Virus record (IMG/VR): IMGVR_UViG_3300044675_004707
Coordinates: 1 to 40,709 of that record
DNA length: 40,709 bases
Source: a virus
Strand: one strand, 5' to 3'
The notes beneath the pieces were generated by a model. It was not told the DNA's origin and ran no database searches. It worked only from the letters and a program-made list of their open reading frames with translations. The position numbers and the translations under genes are program-made. Position 1 is the stretch's first letter, and each line of letters starts with the position of its first letter. Below, piece after piece: positions 1 to 7,004 of the stretch.

Positions 1-54
1 ACTGCTACGAGGCCCTGATCGCCCATTCCGCTGTCACCCCTCCCACGGGAACAC
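1..54. repeat. Terminal overlap, left copy
   Basis: These 54 bases are identical to the last 54 bases of the window (40656-40709). The gene interrupted by the right end continues in frame from here, so the contig closes into a circle. The length is about that of an assembler k-mer overlap, so a circular or circularly permuted genome is likelier than a true short terminal repeat of the virion DNA. Confidence 0.9.
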
Positions 55-257
55 ACTGGAAACAGATCCCGGTCCCCCAGATCCTCGCCGAGTACCTCAA
101 GCTCTCGGTCGCCAGCGACGCCCTCCGCGAGGATGGCCAGCTCGACAAGGCCAACAACGAGGAATACCGCGCCGAGGGCCACTTGATCCGCGAAAGCGAC
201 AAGATCGGCCTCCAGATCGGAGGCATGGGCGGGCGCTGGAGCGCACGGGTCGCCTAA
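1..257 (+). CDS. Junction gene, C-terminal part (probable tail or head-tail adaptor protein)
   Basis: This is the 3' part of the gene that starts at 40196. Base 1 is the second base of a codon when 40655 is joined to 1, and the frame stays open to a TAA at 255-257, giving a joined product of about 238 residues. The residues spanning the join read like a small carbohydrate-binding module (W, then ATSYAAGDIV, an aromatic or Cys-Tyr pair, then PPTGTHW), the pattern seen in ChtBD3-like modules of phage tail proteins. The rest is charged and ends in a Gly/Arg-rich tail. See 40196-40709 for the N-terminal part and function. Confidence 0.8.
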   Translation, partial: CYEALIAHSAVTPPTGTHWKQIPVPQILAEYLKLSVASDALREDGQLDKANNEEYRAEGHLIRESDKIGLQIGGMGGRWSARVA

Positions 258-425
258 AGGCGACCGGTAATAGGTAATAGGAAATAGGTCATAGGGACTG
301 CAACCCGATCCCCATTTCTTCCCGATAACCCATCACCCATTCCCGATCCCCGATCACCCATCCCCTTCATCCCCTTCATCCCCTTCATCCCTGTGAATCA
401 ATCCTTCAGCCTTCAGTCTTCAGCC
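258..425. repeat. Intergenic microrepeat cluster
   Basis: This stretch has no gene. It is built from several short-repeat families in succession: TAATAGG/AATAGG units (266-296), ATCACCCATTCCCGAT-type units (about 320-365), CCCCTTCATC units (361-391) and TTCAGCC/TTCAGTC heptamers (404-426). The same families recur in other gaps of the window. I see no promoter or terminator that I would defend. Confidence 0.8.
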
Positions 426-442
426 TAAACCCCTACCTATCT
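420..442 (+). promoter_or_regulatory. Non-SD leader CAGCCTAAACCCCTAYC before the start codon
   Basis: The bases just upstream of the ATG at 443 read CAGCCTAAACCCCTACC and then a few bases. Almost the same string precedes the starts at 4214, 5331 and 39840. None of these has a Shine-Dalgarno. It may be a translational element or simply the standard end of the heptamer repeat; the sequence alone cannot decide. Confidence 0.45.
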
Positions 443-691
443 ATGTCCGCCAGAGACCAATTCCCAGCAGCAGTCGGCCAAGTCATCGCCGACACCAACA
501 CCGTCAACGGAACCTTCCGCGAGATCCGGGTCGTCACCGCGGCCCAGTTCCACACGCTAACCGGCAGCCTGACCGGAGCCGCCAATACCACGATCGGAAG
601 CGCCCCGACCTATCCTGCCAATCATGTCCTGAGCGGGCTATTCAGCTCGATTAAGCTGCACGGGGGATCGGTCGTCGCCTACCAGGACTAA
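443..691 (+). CDS. Small virion-associated protein, unknown function
   Basis: This encodes 82 residues with no signal peptide or membrane segment. The layout (GTFREIRVVTAAQFHTLTG, then a short Ala/Thr-rich loop, then PANHVLSGLFSSIKLHGGSVVAY) matches small phage proteins made of two similar beta-rich halves, commonly found beside tail or decoration genes. That is recognition of a pattern and not a proven function. It follows the junction gene and directly precedes the lysis genes. The stop TAA at 689-691 abuts a GTG/ATG start for the next gene, so the two are probably translated together. Confidence 0.6.
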   Translation: MSARDQFPAAVGQVIADTNTVNGTFREIRVVTAAQFHTLTGSLTGAANTTIGSAPTYPANHVLSGLFSSIKLHGGSVVAYQD

Positions 692-694
692 GTG

Positions 695-979
695 ATGGCC
701 TCGGCCTCCTCACCCATGCCACACCCGGCGGTGCTGGCCCTCTCGGCCGTCGCCGCCTGCTCGGGAGGTGCCGCCCTCTTCACCTTCTTCAGCCTCTACT
801 CAGCCCTCCCCCTCCGGATGGAGCGGGTCGAGAAGCTGAACGAATCCCAGGATGCTCGACTCTCGGAACTCCAGAGCGAAGCCGCCCAGCGCCGCGAGGT
901 ACTGGCCGCCGCCATGGCGACCCTGACCCAGATCGACCAGCGCACCCGCCGAATCGAGGACAGGATTCTCAGCAAATGA
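695..979 (+). CDS. Single-pass membrane protein with coiled coil (possible spanin or holin partner)
   Basis: This encodes 94 residues from ATG 695; a GTG at 692, directly after the upstream stop, would add one residue. One hydrophobic segment (about residues 12-32, VLALSAVAACSGGAALFTFF) is followed by a charged, heptad-like helix rich in Glu, Arg and Gln. An N-terminal anchor plus a periplasmic coiled coil next to a holin and an endolysin resembles an inner-membrane spanin or an accessory holin. No Rz1-like lipoprotein is visible inside it, so the spanin assignment is only a suggestion. Confidence 0.6.
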   Translation: MASASSPMPHPAVLALSAVAACSGGAALFTFFSLYSALPLRMERVEKLNESQDARLSELQSEAAQRREVLAAAMATLTQIDQRTRRIEDRILSK

Positions 980-1225
980 AGAATGAAGAATGAAAAATGA
1001 TGAATGACCGAAGGGTCAGAACTTCATGCTCTCCATACTCTTCATGGTAAATCCTTCTTCAGCCTAACCACCTATCCAATGCTTTGCTGCGGGCGGGGAG
1101 TCCGAACCCCCTGCGTCGGATGACGATCCGTCCGTAGCGCCACTCAGGGAAATGAAGAATGAAAAATGATAAATGACTGAAGCTCTTCAGATTCCACTTT
1201 TCACTTTTTAACCTCCCCTATCCAC
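980..1225. other. Gene-poor gap with microrepeats and a structured GC-rich core
   Basis: This holds GAATGAA/GAATGAT units at 978-1010 and 1150-1176, a TTCAGCCTAACC element near 1060, and a CACTTTTCACTTTTT element near 1195. Between them, 1082-1145 is GC-rich and can fold: GGGGAGTCCGAACCCC forms a hairpin and CGGAT/ATCCG forms a second one. The minus strand of this core faintly resembles the T-arm side of a tRNA, but no acceptor stem can be built. A 14-codon ORF starts at 1079; I do not call it a gene. Confidence 0.5.
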
Positions 1226-1630
1226 ATGCCCTGGGACATTCCACAGATGGTGACGACTCTCGGCGGGATCGTGAACAAGTTTGTTCCCGACCGGGATCAG
1301 GCTGCCAAGATCCAGGCGGAACTCAGCGTCAAGCTGATGGATATGGAGGCTCAGATGAGCAAGGCGCAAACCGATGTCAACGCCATCGAGGCCTCAAGCA
1401 GTAACCTCTTTGCCTCATCATGGAGACCCGCCGTGGGATGGGTCTGCGCTTCGGCGTTTGCCTGGCAGTTCGTGGGACAGCCCCTCTTCAGTTTCTTCTA
1501 CACGCTCTTCACCAAGCATCCCGCACCCGTCGTCGCCCTCGATCACGATGCGCTCAACACCGTCCTCTTCGGCCTCCTCGGTCTAACCGGCGCTCGCTCC
1601 TGGGAGAAGATACGAGGAGTCACCAAGTGA
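1226..1630 (+). CDS. Phage holin, 3TM family
   Basis: This encodes 134 residues. The first half is an amphipathic helix-rich stretch (about residues 20-60, with DRDQAAKIQAELS and a run of Lys/Glu/Gln). The motif SSWRPAVGW follows, then hydrophobic segments at about residues 70-97 and 108-123. This is the layout of the holin family with three membrane segments (the GTA_holin_3TM group), in which WRP(A/M)xGW opens the membrane part. It would permeabilise the inner membrane and release the endolysin encoded next, 64 bp downstream. The leader is C-rich without a Shine-Dalgarno. Confidence 0.85.
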   Translation: MPWDIPQMVTTLGGIVNKFVPDRDQAAKIQAELSVKLMDMEAQMSKAQTDVNAIEASSSNLFASSWRPAVGWVCASAFAWQFVGQPLFSFFYTLFTKHPAPVVALDHDALNTVLFGLLGLTGARSWEKIRGVTK

Positions 1631-1656
1631 TCCCGTTCTGCTTCTGACCTAACAGT

Positions 1657-1683
1657 CTTCAGCCTTCAGCCTTCAGCCTTTCG
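1657..1683. repeat. TTCAGCC heptamer array
   Basis: Four TTCAGCC-like units (the first is TTCAGTC-derived) fill the gap between the holin and endolysin genes. It belongs to the same family as 404-426, 5291-5316, 6547-6576 and others. Confidence 0.85.
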
Positions 1684-1694
1684 CCTTTCCCCTG

Positions 1695-2144
1695 ATGATC
1701 GACCCCCGCTCCGCCAAGGTCATCGCCACCCTTCTCCTGAAGGTCCAGCCGACCTTTGCCAATCTCCTGATCGAGCTGAAGAAGCACTACCAGGAGAAGG
1801 GACTGGAGGTGAAGTATATCAGCGGCACCCGCACCTACGCCGAGCAGGATGCCCTCTACGCCAAGGGCCGCACCGCGCCGGGGCCTATCGTTACCAAGGC
1901 ACGCGGAGGCGAGAGCAATCACAATTTCGGCATCGCCGTCGATGTCGGGCTCTTCCTTCCCGATGGCCGCTACCTGGGCGACACCCCCTTCTACCGCGAC
2001 ATCGGCAAGATCGTCGCCACCTTCCCGACCCTCGAATGGGGAGGGGACTGGAAATTCATCGACGAGCCACACATCCAATGGCGGACCGGCCTCACCATGG
2101 CCCAAATGCGCGAACGGGTGAAGAACGGCGGCTCGGTAGTCTGA
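1695..2144 (+). CDS. Endolysin, M15 family peptidase
   Basis: This encodes 149 residues. The zinc-site pattern of M15 D-Ala-D-Ala/L-Ala-D-Glu peptidases is clear: SNHNFGIAVDVG gives His76 and Asp83, and EPHIQW gives His126 as the third ligand. The upstream SGTRTYAEQDALYAKGR (about residues 40-56) is the usual substrate-side segment of CwlK/VanY-like enzymes. The protein is a bare catalytic domain with no signal peptide and no wall-binding module, so it depends on the holin upstream for access to peptidoglycan. It would cut the peptide stems of the cell wall at the end of infection. Confidence 0.9.
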   Translation: MIDPRSAKVIATLLLKVQPTFANLLIELKKHYQEKGLEVKYISGTRTYAEQDALYAKGRTAPGPIVTKARGGESNHNFGIAVDVGLFLPDGRYLGDTPFYRDIGKIVATFPTLEWGGDWKFIDEPHIQWRTGLTMAQMRERVKNGGSVV

Positions 2145-2146
2145 TC

Positions 2147-2193
2147 CCTTCGGTCCCTATCACCTATTCCCTATCACCGATCCCCTGCCTCTC
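2147..2193. repeat. CCCTATCACC-type microrepeat
   Basis: Three or so imperfect units of the CCTATCACCTATTCC type fill the gap before the start at 2196. Related units lie at 320-365, 25261-25295 and, translated, at 27655-27695. Confidence 0.7.
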
Positions 2194-2195
2194 AA

Positions 2196-4079
2196 ATGCC
2201 CCTCGACAACCCCACCCAACGCGAAGGCGATTCCGGCTTCATCGGCATGGCCTCCCGCATCAATCCTCTCCAGCTCAAGGAGGGGATGGTCCAGCTCGCG
2301 GTCAACATGCGGCTCGACCGAGGCGTTGCCCAGACCCGCAAGGGAGCCAAGCGTCTGGCCGATGCCATCGCGGCCGGTGAGACGGAGCTGGTCCTCGACT
2401 TCACGCTCGGAGATGAGGTGACGGGACCTATCGTCCGCTCCACCTACTCGGGAGGTGTCTTTGCGGCCGGTCTCTACTCCTCGCCACGACTCGACGACTC
2501 CAATGAATACATTGTCCTGGCAGGCCCCGATGCCGCCTATCTCTGGCGCGACGGGGCAAGCCTCGTCACCAAGAGCTATCCCACCTCTCCCGTCACCGAG
2601 CTGATCCTACAGAGCGATGATGTCTCGATGATCCAAGCCTTCGACCGCCTCTATCTCCTGCGCTGGCGGGATGAGCCTGAATACCGCCTCTCCTCCATCA
2701 CGCAGACGACCGGCACTGCCACCGCCACCACGCCGACGCCCCATGGCTACACGGCCGGTCAGGTGGTCCGGATCTATGGCAGTGATCAGGCGGGATACAA
2801 TGCCGACTTCCTCATTGCCAGTGTCCCGACGGCTACAACCTTCACCTTCGCCGTCCCGACCGGCACCGTCACCCCCTCGACCGGCGTGGCCTTCGCCCGG
2901 CGAGTCTGCGCTCCCCTGGTCTGGGATGGAGGCGCGGGGAACTTCGTCCGCGTCGGCCTCGGCACCCACCCGGCAGGACCCACCTTTAGCCGGATGCCCT
3001 CGGGCTCCATCGTCACCTACACGAACAATACCCTGCTCATGGCCCGCAACCGCGACGAGGTGATCATCAGCGATGTCCTCGACGCGGAGACCTACGATCC
3101 CCTGCTCAAGAGCTTCAGGGCCAATGCGGGGAGCAACGATCAGATCGTGGCCCTCCATCCCTATGCGGAGGGTCAGGTCCTCGTCTTCTGCCGGAAGTCG
3201 ATCTGGCTGGCCACCGCCGTCATGGGTGCCGATGGGATCTCGATCGACCCGGCCAACTCCTCGCTCCAGCTCCTCACCAATGAAGTCGGCTGCTGTGCCC
3301 GCCGCTCGATTGCAACGGCCGGTGTCTATGTCTACTTCCTCTCAGACAGCGGGGTCTACCGGCTCGATAATCAGTTCGACCTGAAGCTGCGCGGCAATAC
3401 CAAGCCCCTCTCCGATCCGATCGCCGATCTGCTCAGTGACATCAATGTCCCGGCCGTCGGCACCTCCAACGGGGTCTTCTTCAACAACCGCTACTACCTA
3501 GCCGTGCCGACCAAGCTGGCCAATGGCCTCCCCTCCGATACGCCCAACACCCTCTTCATCTACAATATGCTCAATGAGGCATGGGAGAGTCGGGATGTCT
3601 ATGCCTTCAACCTCGACAACCTCATGGTCTCGGACTATGGCACCGAGCGCCGACTCTATGCGGCCTCGCGCAATGGCAAGCTCTACCTGCTCGACCAGTA
3701 TGACAGCGGGCTCGATGACCAGCCGACCGGAAGCGGCACCTATGTCGTGGAAGGGGAACTCCTCACCCGCCGCTATGGGTTCGGATCACTCACCAGCAAG
3801 AGGATGACCAGGACCGTCTCCTCGGTGGTGCTTCCAGCCGGAGCCAGCGCCGCCATGGATGCCATCACGACCGATCCCGATGGAGATTTCGAGATCCTGA
3901 GCTTGACAAATAGTGGGAACTCACTGGAAGATTATACCATCAAGGGGCCGATCCGCAGGAATGCAAACATGCTGGATCTGAGATGGAGGACGACATCAGG
4001 CAGGCCGATTCTAAGGGCCATCACCGCAGAAGCCACCGTGGACGGACTACCGAAGACCGGCACGCGGACGGAAGAGTGA
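2196..4079 (+). CDS. Large tail protein, probable tail nozzle/stabilisation protein (propeller type)
   Basis: This encodes 627 residues, mostly beta-rich. The opening (GFIGMASRINPLQLKEGMVQLAVNMRLDRG, then RKGAKRLA) has the N-P-x-x-L..G..N-M-R-L-D-x-G..R-x-G pattern seen at the start of phage tail nozzle or P22 gp10-like packaged-DNA stabilisation proteins. Repeated YLL/VYFLSDSGVYRLD-type blades in the middle (about residues 340-510) suggest a beta-propeller. It would sit at the distal end of a short tail, closing the portal channel and holding the fibres. The assignment rests on pattern and position between lysis genes and the collar fibre, not on a unique motif. Confidence 0.6.
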   Translation: MPLDNPTQREGDSGFIGMASRINPLQLKEGMVQLAVNMRLDRGVAQTRKGAKRLADAIAAGETELVLDFTLGDEVTGPIVRSTYSGGVFAAGLYSSPRLDDSNEYIVLAGPDAAYLWRDGASLVTKSYPTSPVTELILQSDDVSMIQAFDRLYLLRWRDEPEYRLSSITQTTGTATATTPTPHGYTAGQVVRIYGSDQAGYNADFLIASVPTATTFTFAVPTGTVTPSTGVAFARRVCAPLVWDGGAGNFVRVGLGTHPAGPTFSRMPSGSIVTYTNNTLLMARNRDEVIISDVLDAETYDPLLKSFRANAGSNDQIVALHPYAEGQVLVFCRKSIWLATAVMGADGISIDPANSSLQLLTNEVGCCARRSIATAGVYVYFLSDSGVYRLDNQFDLKLRGNTKPLSDPIADLLSDINVPAVGTSNGVFFNNRYYLAVPTKLANGLPSDTPNTLFIYNMLNEAWESRDVYAFNLDNLMVSDYGTERRLYAASRNGKLYLLDQYDSGLDDQPTGSGTYVVEGELLTRRYGFGSLTSKRMTRTVSSVVLPAGASAAMDAITTDPDGDFEILSLTNSGNSLEDYTIKGPIRRNANMLDLRWRTTSGRPILRAITAEATVDGLPKTGTRTEE

Positions 4080-4213
4080 TGCAGGAGGCTATTAGACTGT
4101 TGGACTATTAGACTATTAGCAAAACAGCCAGCCAATCCCCTTTATCCCACCTCCCACTGGATCCAGTTACCACCCAACAGCCTAACAGCCCAACAGCCTA
4201 AACCCCTATCTAC
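4080..4213. repeat. Repeat-filled gap with AACAGYCCAACAG units and a palindrome
   Basis: This contains TTAGACTGTTGGACTATTAG (4090 region), ACTGGATCCAGTTA (about 4156-4169, a palindrome repeated at about 29298 and, with one change, at 33230), and CAACAGCCTAACAGCCCAAC ending in the CAGCCTAAACCCCTA leader just before the ATG at 4214. No gene or RNA is recognised. Confidence 0.75.
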
Positions 4214-4900
4214 ATGGCTCTCGTCACCAAAGGCCGCACCTTCGTCTCCGGCGAAGTCGTCACCCCGACCAAGCTCAACTCGCTCGTCGATAGCGCGACT
4301 GTCACCCAGATCGTCGATGCCGATGTCTCGGCCACGGCCGCGATTGCCGGGTCAAAACTTGCTGATGCAAGCATTCCTCAGTCTAAGTTTGCTCCTTCAG
4401 TAATCCTTGTTCCAACAGGGGCCGTCATGCCCTTTGCCATGAACTCGGCCCCGACCGGCTGGCTGGCAGCGGACGGGACTGCTGTTTCCAGGACGCTTTA
4501 TTTGGCGCTCTGGACGGCGCTGGGAACGACCTACGGAGTGGGTGACGGATCGAGCACCTTCAACCTTCCCGATCTGCGGGGCCGCTTTGTGCGGGGAGCA
4601 GGATCGGATGGAGTCGCCACGGCTGGAACCTTCGGAGCCAAGCAGGCCGATAGTGTCATCAGCCACACCCATTCGGGCACGACGGGTAATGACTCCCCTG
4701 ATCATACGCATGCTGTTGAAGGGTCTTCTGGGTATGGTGGCCATGCTGCAAGTGGGGCATACGATGCACCTTCGGCGGGAACATCAGGCGGGGCATCTGC
4801 CCGCCACCAGCACGCGTTCACCACCTCCAGCCAGTCTCCGGCTGGTGCCACCGAAACCCGACCTGCAAATATCGCGATGCTCTATTGCATCAAGTTCTAA
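4214..4900 (+). CDS. Tail fibre protein with phage collar domain
   Basis: This encodes 228 residues. The segment PTGAVMPFAMNSAPTGWLAADGTAVSR, then YGVGDGSSTFNLPDLRGRFVRG (about residues 70-135), is a classic phage tail collar domain. The His-rich middle (SHTHSGTTGN, DHTHAV, RHQHAF) and the end ETRPANIAMLYCIKF are the usual C-terminal half, where the His residues often hold metal along the fibre. The N-terminal 65 residues are a short helical or repeat stalk. The protein probably touches the host surface. Part of the middle (about 4330-4480 and 4690-4790) is less GC-rich than its neighbours, as expected of exchanged fibre tips. Confidence 0.88.
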   Translation: MALVTKGRTFVSGEVVTPTKLNSLVDSATVTQIVDADVSATAAIAGSKLADASIPQSKFAPSVILVPTGAVMPFAMNSAPTGWLAADGTAVSRTLYLALWTALGTTYGVGDGSSTFNLPDLRGRFVRGAGSDGVATAGTFGAKQADSVISHTHSGTTGNDSPDHTHAVEGSSGYGGHAASGAYDAPSAGTSGGASARHQHAFTTSSQSPAGATETRPANIAMLYCIKF

Positions 4901-5292
4901 TGCTCGCATGGGAGATCGCACGACAATGGCAGGAGGCCAACTGCATGACGCCCTTCGAGGAAGTCCTCGGGGCGCATCTCTCGTGTGGTCTGGTTCATTC
5001 CACTCCCAAGGTCTTCTTGTTAGCTCAGGAATGTCACTGGACCGGCGAGGAAATGATCTCCCGCAGAGACGCAGAGGCGCAGGGATTACCGATCAATGCA
5101 TGGTTCACCGAGCTGGCGGCTGCTTCCCCAACAGTCCAACAGTCCAACAGTCCAATAGCCGAGTTCCTCAGAGTGGCTTCTCATCCTCACGAGTTCGTCC
5201 TCTGGTATCGGGCCGCGCGCAATCGCCCGCACAACATCCACGCCTACCACTGGGATCACCTCGCCCGCAAAGTCGGCCTGCATTCTTCTTAG
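4900..5292 (+). CDS. Conserved small phage protein, unknown function
   Basis: This encodes about 130 residues. The start chosen is the ATG at 4900 in the TAATG overlap with the collar fibre gene, giving coupled translation; an in-frame ATG at 4885 would add five residues. The core (TPFEEVLGAHLSCGLVHSTPKVFLLAQECHW, NAWFTELAAA, FVLWYRAARN, AYHWDHLARKV) has the look of a conserved phage family of unknown role with many Trp, His and Cys. Two microrepeats are translated inside it: GCAGAGACGCAGAGGCGCAG at 5061-5081 and a run of CCAACAGT units at 5128-5155. They insert loops between the conserved blocks. Confidence 0.65.
   Translation: MLAWEIARQWQEANCMTPFEEVLGAHLSCGLVHSTPKVFLLAQECHWTGEEMISRRDAEAQGLPINAWFTELAAASPTVQQSNSPIAEFLRVASHPHEFVLWYRAARNRPHNIHAYHWDHLARKVGLHSS
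5061..5081. repeat. GCAGAGACGCAGAGGCGCAG repeat inside a gene
   Basis: A near-identical copy lies at about 28531-28551, also inside a gene. It is read in different protein contexts, which suggests a mobile or spreading microrepeat rather than a shared protein motif. Confidence 0.7.
5128..5155. repeat. CCAACAGT tandem units translated in frame
   Basis: Three to four units of CCAACAGT/CAACAGTC are read as a Gln/Ser/Asn-rich loop in the protein at 4900-5292. The same units occur untranslated at 4085-4205. Confidence 0.7.
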
Positions 5293-5316
5293 CCTTCAGC
5301 CTTCAGCCTTCAGCCT
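5291..5316. repeat. TTCAGCC heptamer array plus leader
   Basis: Three and a half TTCAGCC units run into CAGCCTAAACCCCTACC, which lies immediately before the ATG at 5331. It is the cleanest example of the heptamer-plus-leader arrangement. Confidence 0.85.
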
Positions 5317-5330
5317 AAACCCCTACCATT

Positions 5331-6536
5331 ATGGGCGGATCCTCCAAACAATCAGTTCCCGACAAGCCTCAGCCGATCGACTATAAGGCACTCATGGCCT
5401 CGGCCAACGAGCAGGCCCGCGCGGCGGTCGACCAGCAGTTCAAGTCGCAGATCAAATACTACCCCCAGATGGAGAAGCTCCAGCTCGGGACGGTCGCAAA
5501 GATCGGCGGGAATCTCGATAACGCCTACACCCGTCAGGCCAAGGGAGTCATCGACACCACCCTCCAGCAGGGAGCCACCGCCCTGGCCGATACCGGGAAC
5601 CGGATCAATGCACTCGGCGATCTCTCGGGAGCCGTCGCTCTCGATGCTCAGGGCCGAGCTCTCGCCGGTGCCAACTCCATCGAGCAGAATCTCTACGACA
5701 ATGCCGCCACTGACTTGGCTCTCGGCCGCTCGCTGAATGCCGAGGAAGCCCGCAATGCTTCCCAAGCCGCCCGTGGTGCCTTCGCCGCCCGTGGTCTCGG
5801 AGTCGGCTCCGGTGCTGCCGCCGCTGAGATCCTGAATCGTGCGGCCGCCGCCGATGCCCGCTACCAGCAGCGCCTCGCTAATGCCCAGGCCGCCAACCAG
5901 ACCCGCGAGCAGGGTATCCAGGGCCGCCAGTCCGCAGCCCTCGGGATGCTCGGCAACACGGCCAACATCTACGGTCAGGGAGGCGGAGCCTATCAGAATG
6001 CCGCCCAGCTCGGCTTCGGCGGGGCCAATGCCCTGGTCAACCTCGACCCGTACCAGCGTGCGCTCGGCACCGGTGTCCAGCTCGGCAGTGGCATCCTCGG
6101 TCAGACCGGTCAGATGATCGGCAATACCTATAACCAAGCCCTCGGCATGGCCGGGAATGTCTCCAGCTTCAATACCAACATGGCCGCCAGCATGTATAAC
6201 TCCGCCATGAATAACAACGCGGCTACCTCCGCCGCGAACAACGCCATGTGGGGTCAGATCGCAGGGTCGGCCATCGGTGCCGTCGGCAAGATCGGATCGG
6301 CCGCCGCCATGTGCTGGGTCGCCCGCGAGGTCTATGGCGAGGAGAATCCGGCCTGGATGGAGTTCCGTGACTGGCTGCTCACCCGTGGCAGCTACCGCCG
6401 CGTCAGCCGCTACGCCGCCAACGGCCCGCGCATCGCCGAGTATATCTCCACCCGCCCCGGCTGGAAGGCCCGCCTGCGCAAGTGGATGGACGCCCGCCGC
6501 GCCGAAATGGCCAGCGCCGCCCCCTACCAATACTAA
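5331..6536 (+). CDS. Internal virion / DNA ejection-type protein
   Basis: This encodes 401 residues rich in Ala, Gly, Asn and Gln. The first 250 residues are helical (IDYKALMASANEQARAAVDQQFKSQIKYY onward), followed by a Gly/Asn-rich low-complexity stretch (about residues 200-330). The C-terminal block CWVAREVYGEENPAWMEFRDWLLTRG, ending LRKWMDARR, is a compact module I have seen attached to many phage internal or tail proteins; its role is not known. The position upstream of two small unknowns and the giant polyvalent protein fits the P22 gp7/gp20 or T7 gp14-gp16 type of ejection set. No enzymatic motif is visible. Confidence 0.65.
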   Translation: MGGSSKQSVPDKPQPIDYKALMASANEQARAAVDQQFKSQIKYYPQMEKLQLGTVAKIGGNLDNAYTRQAKGVIDTTLQQGATALADTGNRINALGDLSGAVALDAQGRALAGANSIEQNLYDNAATDLALGRSLNAEEARNASQAARGAFAARGLGVGSGAAAAEILNRAAAADARYQQRLANAQAANQTREQGIQGRQSAALGMLGNTANIYGQGGGAYQNAAQLGFGGANALVNLDPYQRALGTGVQLGSGILGQTGQMIGNTYNQALGMAGNVSSFNTNMAASMYNSAMNNNAATSAANNAMWGQIAGSAIGAVGKIGSAAAMCWVAREVYGEENPAWMEFRDWLLTRGSYRRVSRYAANGPRIAEYISTRPGWKARLRKWMDARRAEMASAAPYQY

Positions 6537-6546
6537 CGCCAGTCAG

Positions 6547-6576
6547 TCTTCAGCCTTCAGCCTTCAGCCTTCAGCC
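6547..6576. repeat. TTCAGCC heptamer array
   Basis: Four units (TTCAGCC, with the first derived from TCAGTCT) lie between the ejection-type gene and the start at 6601. Confidence 0.85.
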
Positions 6577-6600
6577 CCATCTCCTAGCTCCCAACCACCC

Positions 6601-6999
6601 ATGTTCGCCTACAACCCCACCGTCAACGACAACTCCGGCCAGATCACCGCCGCTGGCACCCTCGCCATGGCCAAGGGCATCACCGACGGAGTCAACTCCG
6701 CCACGGGCTCGGTGGCCGACGGCATGGGCAAGGCCGACATGGACCGCAAGACCCTCGACATGATCATGGGCAAGGCCGACCAATACCGCGCCGCCGGGAT
6801 CATGGATGACAAGACTTATGGGGACATCACCCGTGGAAGCCTCAGCAAGGCCACCGGCATCCTAGCCGGATTCGAGGCCACCACGGTCAACCCCTACCTC
6901 GAACAGCAGAAGTACCAGAACTACGCCAACGCCCAGATGCAGATCAAGAACGCCGGATCGGGATCATCGGCTGGCAGCATGGACGGCTTCACCTACTAA
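6601..6999 (+). CDS. Small virion-associated protein, unknown function
   Basis: This encodes 132 residues from ATG 6601, the first ATG after the heptamer array. The frame is open further upstream inside the preceding gene, but that part is its shadow. The protein is helical and Ala/Met/Asp-rich (TAAGTLAMAKGITDGVNSAT, DMDRKTLDMIMGKADQYRAAG) with a Gly/Ser-rich tail. The next gene starts 5 bp after the stop. Together with the flanking genes it probably belongs to the ejected internal proteins; that is inferred from position only. Confidence 0.6.
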   Translation: MFAYNPTVNDNSGQITAAGTLAMAKGITDGVNSATGSVADGMGKADMDRKTLDMIMGKADQYRAAGIMDDKTYGDITRGSLSKATGILAGFEATTVNPYLEQQKYQNYANAQMQIKNAGSGSSAGSMDGFTY

Positions 7000-7004
7000 T
7001 CGCC

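Noticed and set aside
1-54. True direct terminal repeat of the virion DNA
   Set aside because: The length is close to common assembler overlaps and a gene runs through it without interruption; an assembly overlap of a circular or permuted genome explains it more simply.
1079-1123. 14-codon ORF after a CAGCCTAACC-like leader
   Set aside because: Too short, ends inside the hairpin region and has no homologous features; kept only as part of the gap description.
1082-1145. Possible tRNA on the minus strand (T-arm-like GGGGGTTCGGACTCCCC and anticodon-like hairpin)
   Set aside because: No acceptor stem can be formed, the T-loop lacks the invariant A58, the anticodon loop would be four or six bases, and the D-arm is not recognisable. 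At most a decayed relic or an unrelated hairpin.
4214-4900. Diversity-generating retroelement acting on the collar fibre
   Set aside because: No reverse transcriptase gene and no second copy of the 3' part of the fibre gene in the window.
5352-6530. 392-codon open frame on the minus strand
   Set aside because: It is antisense to the ejection-type gene 5331-6536 throughout; long antisense frames are expected in GC-rich coding DNA and the product is Gly/Val/Asp-rich nonsense.
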